Shown here: in pieces, positions 8,971 to 64,000 of the stretch
How positions within the stretch are numbered: the stretch's first letter is position 1
Layout of the letters: every line of letters begins with the position of its first letter
NCBI GenBank assembly: GCA_013397115.1
Contig: VWZW01007677.1
Span: 404,990-468,989 of the forward strand
Direction of reading: 5' to 3'
DNA from: Edolisoma coerulescens
Taxonomy: Eukaryota > Chordata > Aves > Passeriformes > Campephagidae
Length of the DNA: 64,000 nucleotides
Program-made: the position numbers and the translations under genes
The notes under the pieces: model-generated
Seen by the model: only the letters and a program-made list of their open reading frames with translations
Databases searched by the model: none
Told to the model about the DNA's origin: nothing

Positions 8971-11900
8971 TGTCAAAGTGCATTCTCTAGCACAATCAAA
9001 AAAATCAATTGCATATGTTTGATGCACCGTCCAATCTTCTCGGCAGCAAGTCTGCAAGTTATAGAAAGTCTTAAAATACATGGGGTTTGACCCTGAGCAG
9101 CACTGGCTGACCTAGAGAGCAGGACAGAGGTGAGAGGTGCCATGGCTGGGGGCTGTTGCTCTCAGTGAGGCAACCTCTGCTCCTTAAATCAGCTCAGCAA
9201 GTTGCCAGATTCTGGTCAGCATGCTGTCAAACATGGCCAACTGCTAGAAAATAATCAGTGGGAGCAGGTAAGATAGAACAAGACTGCAGTAGCCAGTTTT
9301 TTCTTTAAAAAGTAAACCATGTCCAAAAGCACCCATCTCCATTTCACACCAAGAAAGCAGGTTCTCATGGGGTATTAGCTCAGTCATGGCAGTGCTGGGA
9401 GGAGGCACAAATGGGCACTCTCCCCTCCCGGCGGAACAGGGACTGTTTGCTTTCTCTAGCATTTCATGGAAATAAACCAACCAGCAGCAACACCACCTGT
9501 GAACCCCGGCCCTGAAAACCACTGGGAGCATGGCAGTGTTTTGTCCACTGGTATGGGCTCACTGAGATCAGGGTGTGGATGGGGAGACAGAGGGGCCGCT
9601 GGCATCCCCCCTGCTGAAGGCAGTTCCCAGCAACATCAGCGCAGGATGCGCAGTTCCCACAGGCATCCCTTTCCAGCCAGGCATTATGGCCAAATTTCCC
9701 TGAGCATAGGGGTACAGCGTGCCGTGGCAGCAGTCAGACAGGCTGAAACCCTGGGAGCTGCATTTCCCAGCAAAAAGGGGTTGGACAGCCACCTCATCTC
9801 CCCTCTCCTGTCATTACTTCTATTATCCTCCTGACAAAGCCAGCACAGGCACTCCATTTTGGTATGTCTGTCAAAATCAATAGGAGGCCAAAGCAACAGC
9901 TAGAAATGCTGGAAGAGAGAGAGGTTATAGTGTTGCCCAAATAAAACCCTGAGCTGGGGGAAATTCCTGTCCAGGCCATAAAAAGTGACCTCTGCAGCTC
10001 CACCACCCTGGGATGGATTGATGGTCTGCTCATGTCCCAAGGGGTTAGGGTGAGGAACATCCTGGAGTTGTTTATGATTTTGGTGCCCCTTGGACAGTTC
10101 AGTGGGCTGTCACCTCTGTGACAATCGTCCTGTGAATTTGCAAAGGCTCTGTGGAAAAGAAAAGGTTTGTGTGAGGGGTTGAGCTGGGCGACAGGTTACT
10201 CGGCCATTTCATGCTCTCACCACTCAATTAGATGAGCAGCTACAAAAGCCCTCTAAGCATCTCTGCCCCTTTCAGAAAGACCTTTGTCTCTCGAGCAAGC
10301 TACCTGTGGGCAGCCCCCTCATGCCCTGGCTGTATGTGAACAAAAGCAGCCTGTGTTTGCAGGCCTGGGCAATGTTTTTGCTCCAGGGAGTCTCACATCC
10401 ACGTGCTGCCCTGCTCAGGAACAGGGTTTCACAGGTGCTTGGATTGCCAGCTGGTTCACAGCACCCCAGCACACGGCTCTGACCTGCAAGACACAGGGAA
10501 TGAGCACCCGGAGAGTGCAACGCCATGCCAAGCTGCTGGTCTGGCTGTCACTCCCTCTATGGAGCAGGTCCCCAGGACACTCATCTCTTACAGCCAGTCC
10601 TGATGGCAGTGGCAGGTACCCCCGTGCTGCTGGGGGAAACTCGTGTTCTTAGGAAGACAATATCCAAGAGGGTCAGACCCAGCTCTGGGACACCAAGCTA
10701 AAGAAGAATAATTCCTACCCTCAGTGGTGACTGCTTTCCGTCCTCCTGCTGTTCTTTCCTCTTTTTTTTTTAAAGACATCCTTAGGTATATGGGAAAGAC
10801 AAAAAAAGAGAAAAAAAACCACATTGAAAAAAATTGAACCACATGTCTTGTTGGCAGAAAAAGAAAGAAGTCTTTTTGCACATGCCATGAAGACATCAGC
10901 AGTGGAGGTAAAGCCTGTAAAGTTTCAGAAAACCAAGGGCCATGATGCTGAGGTTTACCTGCTCTCCCTGTCTGAACCGAGCACTGCTTCCTCCCTCACA
11001 ACCCACCAGCAGGGTCAAGAACCAATGGCTGGGGAGACATGGGGCTGTTCACCCGGAAACTTTCTGGCTGATGTCTGGCATCCAGAGAGAGCTGGGCAAC
11101 TCTTGTGATTCCCACAAGATCCAGAGTAAAATGCTGCTGAACGAACAGATTCTGTGTAAGCTCTGACAGCAATTCTCACATTAAAAACAAAAAAATGAAA
11201 AGAAAATTTGTATCTGATTTTGTAAACATTCTCTCAATTGGATGCAAATACTCACTCACTTTGGATGTCCAGTTCTAAATCTGCCTTCATGAGCTCTTTG
11301 CTATTTTTCATCATCCATTCCAGCAGGCATCTCAGAGCTTGCTTCTTACAATTCAGAGCATTTTAAACCCTGGAAGAGGAAAATGCAGGTACCTTTTGGG
11401 GATTAAGAAAACATCAATATCCATGCATGGAGATATGAAGCCCAAGAGAAAGAAAAGCCAGGAAACCAAGGGGCAGCTCTACAGCAGTGGTATTTTGTGC
11501 CACTTGCAGAGTCAGCTGTGGAGGGAGGGTGTAGCAGTTGCAGCACTGCCAAGGAAATGTGTGTGGATGGAGGGCAGTGTGTCCAGCTCCTGGCGTGCAA
11601 ATCTAGACATACTGGTACTTAAATATGGTTGGCTTTAACAGACTTGTAAGAAAACCTAAGTGAACGTAACATGGCTGCTTTCCAAAGAGCATTTCCTGAG
11701 GTGTAGTTATCCAAGACAGTCTGATTTTACACATTGCTGTGCATGGTCTTCTAGCTGCATGTTAGTAAAACATGAAAAAAAAAGGCTCAGCTTTGTAAAG
11801 TACTGAGGGTGTGTGTGAAAACGTAAGCATATTTTTATTTACAATGAATTATCACCAAGATAGGGAGTAGCCATATTAAAAGTGATAAAAACAGAAAATT

Positions 11901-13879
11901 AGATCTTGCTGAGAATTTTTTTTCGCAAGTTCACTCACTGTTGCTTTAACCAGCAATGCTGGTGCAGCAAAAGGGTTTCTAATCAGTCACTAATGCATGA
12001 TTGTTTAATTTTAATGGACATGATCAATACCATCCGCTCCTTCTTTAAATGCTAATGAACACTTTAATACAACAGATGTGGACAAACAGTACATTGCAGA
12101 TTAAAATTAGGCACGGCATTAAATAGCTTACAAACAGCAGAGGAATCTTGCTGGACATCTTGACAAACAACCACAGGCAGCTGATAAATCTTGAATTGCC
12201 ACTACCAGCCCACAGTGTCTCAGGCTTGGACAACTACATCGCCATCCTGATCACCCTAGAGGAGAAAGGTGCCCTTCCAAACTCTTGCAATTACTTTCTT
12301 AGGATTTGTGCAGGCCCAGCTGTGATTCCTGAGATGCATATCCAAATTTTAATAACACAAGCACATTTCTAGCAACTACTCTCAGGCGCAGTTACTATTA
12401 GTTGGTATCCTCCAACCCATTTTGGTCATGGCAAGAAATGTCAGGGAAGGATCCCCAACCTAGACAGAATCCCAGTGCCCTCCTAAGTTGTGACAGAGAA
12501 ACATCCAGTGCTAGATTGTCCATGTCCCCCAAATTAGTTGTCAGGCTCAGTAAACCAGGGCCAGAAGCTGGGTTACTAACTAGCTTTCAGCCAGTTTGAA
12601 GCCACAAGAAAATGGCAAACGTTGTTACCACAGGGCATCACATGCAGCTGAATTCACCTCAAGGTAAAGCTTCTATTTCTTCTGCTCTTAACTGCTGTCA
12701 GAGGTAAAGGCACTTGAATGAGAGAGATCCAGTTCCTGACACCTGATGTAATTTGTGTCTTGCTCCATTGGTTTTGGTGGACCCTGTCCTGAATTCATGA
12801 AATGTGAGTCCCAGTTCACTCTGGCAGGTATTGGAAACTCACCCCAGGGCACAGCCCTCACTGGGGCTGGTGGCAATCAGAGGAAGGAGAGCTGCATGTG
12901 CCCACAGCTGCGGCCTTTGTGTGGAGCAGGGAATTTACCTGTCCTTTAGAACATCCAGTGACAGGGCTATGGTGATACCCCCTCACCCTGAGCGGGTGAC
13001 GTGCCAGCAGCTCTGCCAGCATCGCTCACAATGGTGTGCCAGCAAGTACCACCTGGGATGGATGGTGTGCAGCACCCTGTTCAAAGGCATCTCTAATTCA
13101 CATTTCCTTGGCTTTCAGAGGGTACCATGCATTCCTTTGGGTTCAGCTTCCTTTATCTGTTTCATCCTTTTTTTCTCTCTTGCATCTTGTGAAACCCAAA
13201 CTTTTTTTTCTCCTTTTTAATTGTGTGAAATCAACTTGGAGTGAAAAGGCCACGAAGAAACTTTCTGACGCAAACTGAGTCTAAGCTGTGTCTTTGTTCT
13301 CAGCAGAGCTAAAGACCACATTAATCAGAAACTTTGCTGACCTTGTCTTTACTACCTGAAGACTGAAAGACAAAAGCGACACAGTCTGGCCACATTTAAA
13401 AATTCAATTAAAAAATACCAGCTGCACAGGGATAAATATTATCATAGACCTCAGTGGGGTTAGTTGTAACTATGATAAAGGCAATGCCTTCTTCTCACTC
13501 TATTTTAATTTTTTTTCCCGAAAAAAATAAATCCTAGTTTTTGATTCTCTTTCTGATTAAGACAATTGTGTATGACAGAGTGTGCTCAGTGGTGTTGGGT
13601 AGCTAATGTTGGGGCTTTAATAAGGAACAAAGTAAGAAATTCCTGAGAAGGGATGGCAAGCTGAAAGTGGAGAAGTGGAACTACTAAAGTGGACCTGAAG
13701 AAAAATGTCTGTGTGCCCCTTTTTTCCAGACTATGCTGGTATGATAAAAATATTACCTCTTCCTATAGCCCTGGCAGAAGCAAAATAGGCAAGGGGTGAG
13801 GAGACCCTGCTCAGAGCTGGACTCAGCATCTAGAGGCAAAGTGAGGTGAGGAGAGAGGTAACAGCACAACTCTCCTAAG

Positions 13880-14176
13880 GATGAAACAGAGAGCCTTTTA
13901 TTGTGGCACCTGGCTGTGCCTTACGGATTTTATTTTTGAAATATTAAGTAAATGAGTGGATATCCAGTCAGCTGAGAACATGAGCAGCCAAACAGAGGGG
14001 AGAAAACGAAATGAAATCCCTTGGTGCTGACAGTGACAGGAGGAGAGGTGGCAGCTCTCCCTGTCCACTGGCAGGCCCCAGCCAGATTGGTACCGGCTTT
14101 GGTGCAGCAAATTAAATAGGAGCAGGCATATCTTCTCTGGGTTGAATGTTCAGTTAAATAAAGGGCCAAATTCCTC
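13880..14176 (-). other. MAP3K20: MAP3K20 alpha 3' UTR
   Basis: Sequence between the alpha stop codon and the first good polyadenylation signals. Two AATAAA hexamers occur on the minus strand (13929-13934 and 13897-13902), giving a short 3' UTR of roughly 250-300 nt if they are used. Longer forms reading further left cannot be excluded. Confidence 0.6.
13897..13902 (-). terminator. Polyadenylation signal AATAAA for MAP3K20 alpha
   Basis: The minus strand reads CACAATAAAAGGC about 275 nt after the alpha stop codon. A second AATAAA is at 13929-13934. No transcript evidence is available. Confidence 0.6.

Positions 14177-64000
<49,824 letters not shown>

Larger units (their letters stand above)
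6556..13880. other. Intergenic DNA between MAP3K20 3' end and the LTR
   Basis: About 7.3 kb with no recognisable exon. Composition varies: AT-rich at 6.6-8.0 kb, GC-richer at 8.1-8.6 and 9.1-10.6 kb, AT-rich with homopolymer runs near 10.8, 11.8 and 13.5 kb. Open frames of up to about 140 codons occur but show no conserved motifs. The blocks around 6.6-6.8, 7.65-7.87 and 11.93-12.06 kb have the homeobox-type TAAT-rich look of conserved non-coding DNA, but conservation cannot be judged from one sequence. Confidence 0.5.

Overview
This is a window of vertebrate nuclear DNA: sparse short coding blocks with GT-AG splice sites, long AT-rich introns, CpG islands, interspersed repeats and N gaps. 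A decayed CR1 LINE and a solo LTR, with very few other repeats, point to a bird, probably a passerine; the passerine guess rests only on the look of the LTR. I see no operons, CRISPR arrays, tRNA or rRNA genes.

Two protein-coding genes are present, both on the minus strand. (1) Positions 1-2.8 kb hold the 5' part of CDCA7, the zinc-finger partner of the HELLS remodeller. Two coding exons (969-1094 and 466-567) are visible. They are followed to the right by a CpG-island promoter region that is broken by a 516-base gap, which probably hides exon 1. A perfect E2F-type site lies beside the gap. (2) From about 13.9 kb to the right edge lies the 3' three-quarters of MAP3K20 (ZAK), the MAP3K that senses ribosome stalling and collision (alpha isoform) and mechanical load (beta isoform). 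I can place 13 alpha coding exons with exact boundaries, from the kinase C-lobe (61826-61912) through the leucine zipper, SAM domain, beta-sandwich region and Ser-rich tail to the stop at 14177. The alternative beta terminal exon is at 42728-43099. Phases agree throughout: alpha has 599 codons plus stop in the window and beta has 258 plus stop. CDCA7 downstream of MAP3K20 in the same orientation matches the human 2q31 order as I remember it.

The 11-kb intergenic stretch (2.77-13.88 kb) carries a 1273-bp solo LTR with TG...CA ends and a 5-bp target-site duplication. Inside it is an exact 198-bp tandem duplication. A small CpG cluster lies near 8.5 kb. The MAP3K20 introns hold an inactivated CR1 fragment (about 17.9-19.1 kb), a MIR-like SINE (about 23.66 kb), a polypurine tract running into a 107-base gap (24.7-25.0 kb), simple repeats and an intronic CpG island near 51.7 kb.

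I found no previously undescribed biological system. The points most worth a second look are the intronic CpG island, the LTR with its duplicated U3 block, a GC-AG intron, a 31-nt microexon at the start of the SAM domain, divergence of the ribosome-sensing tail, and the probable long beta 3' UTR.
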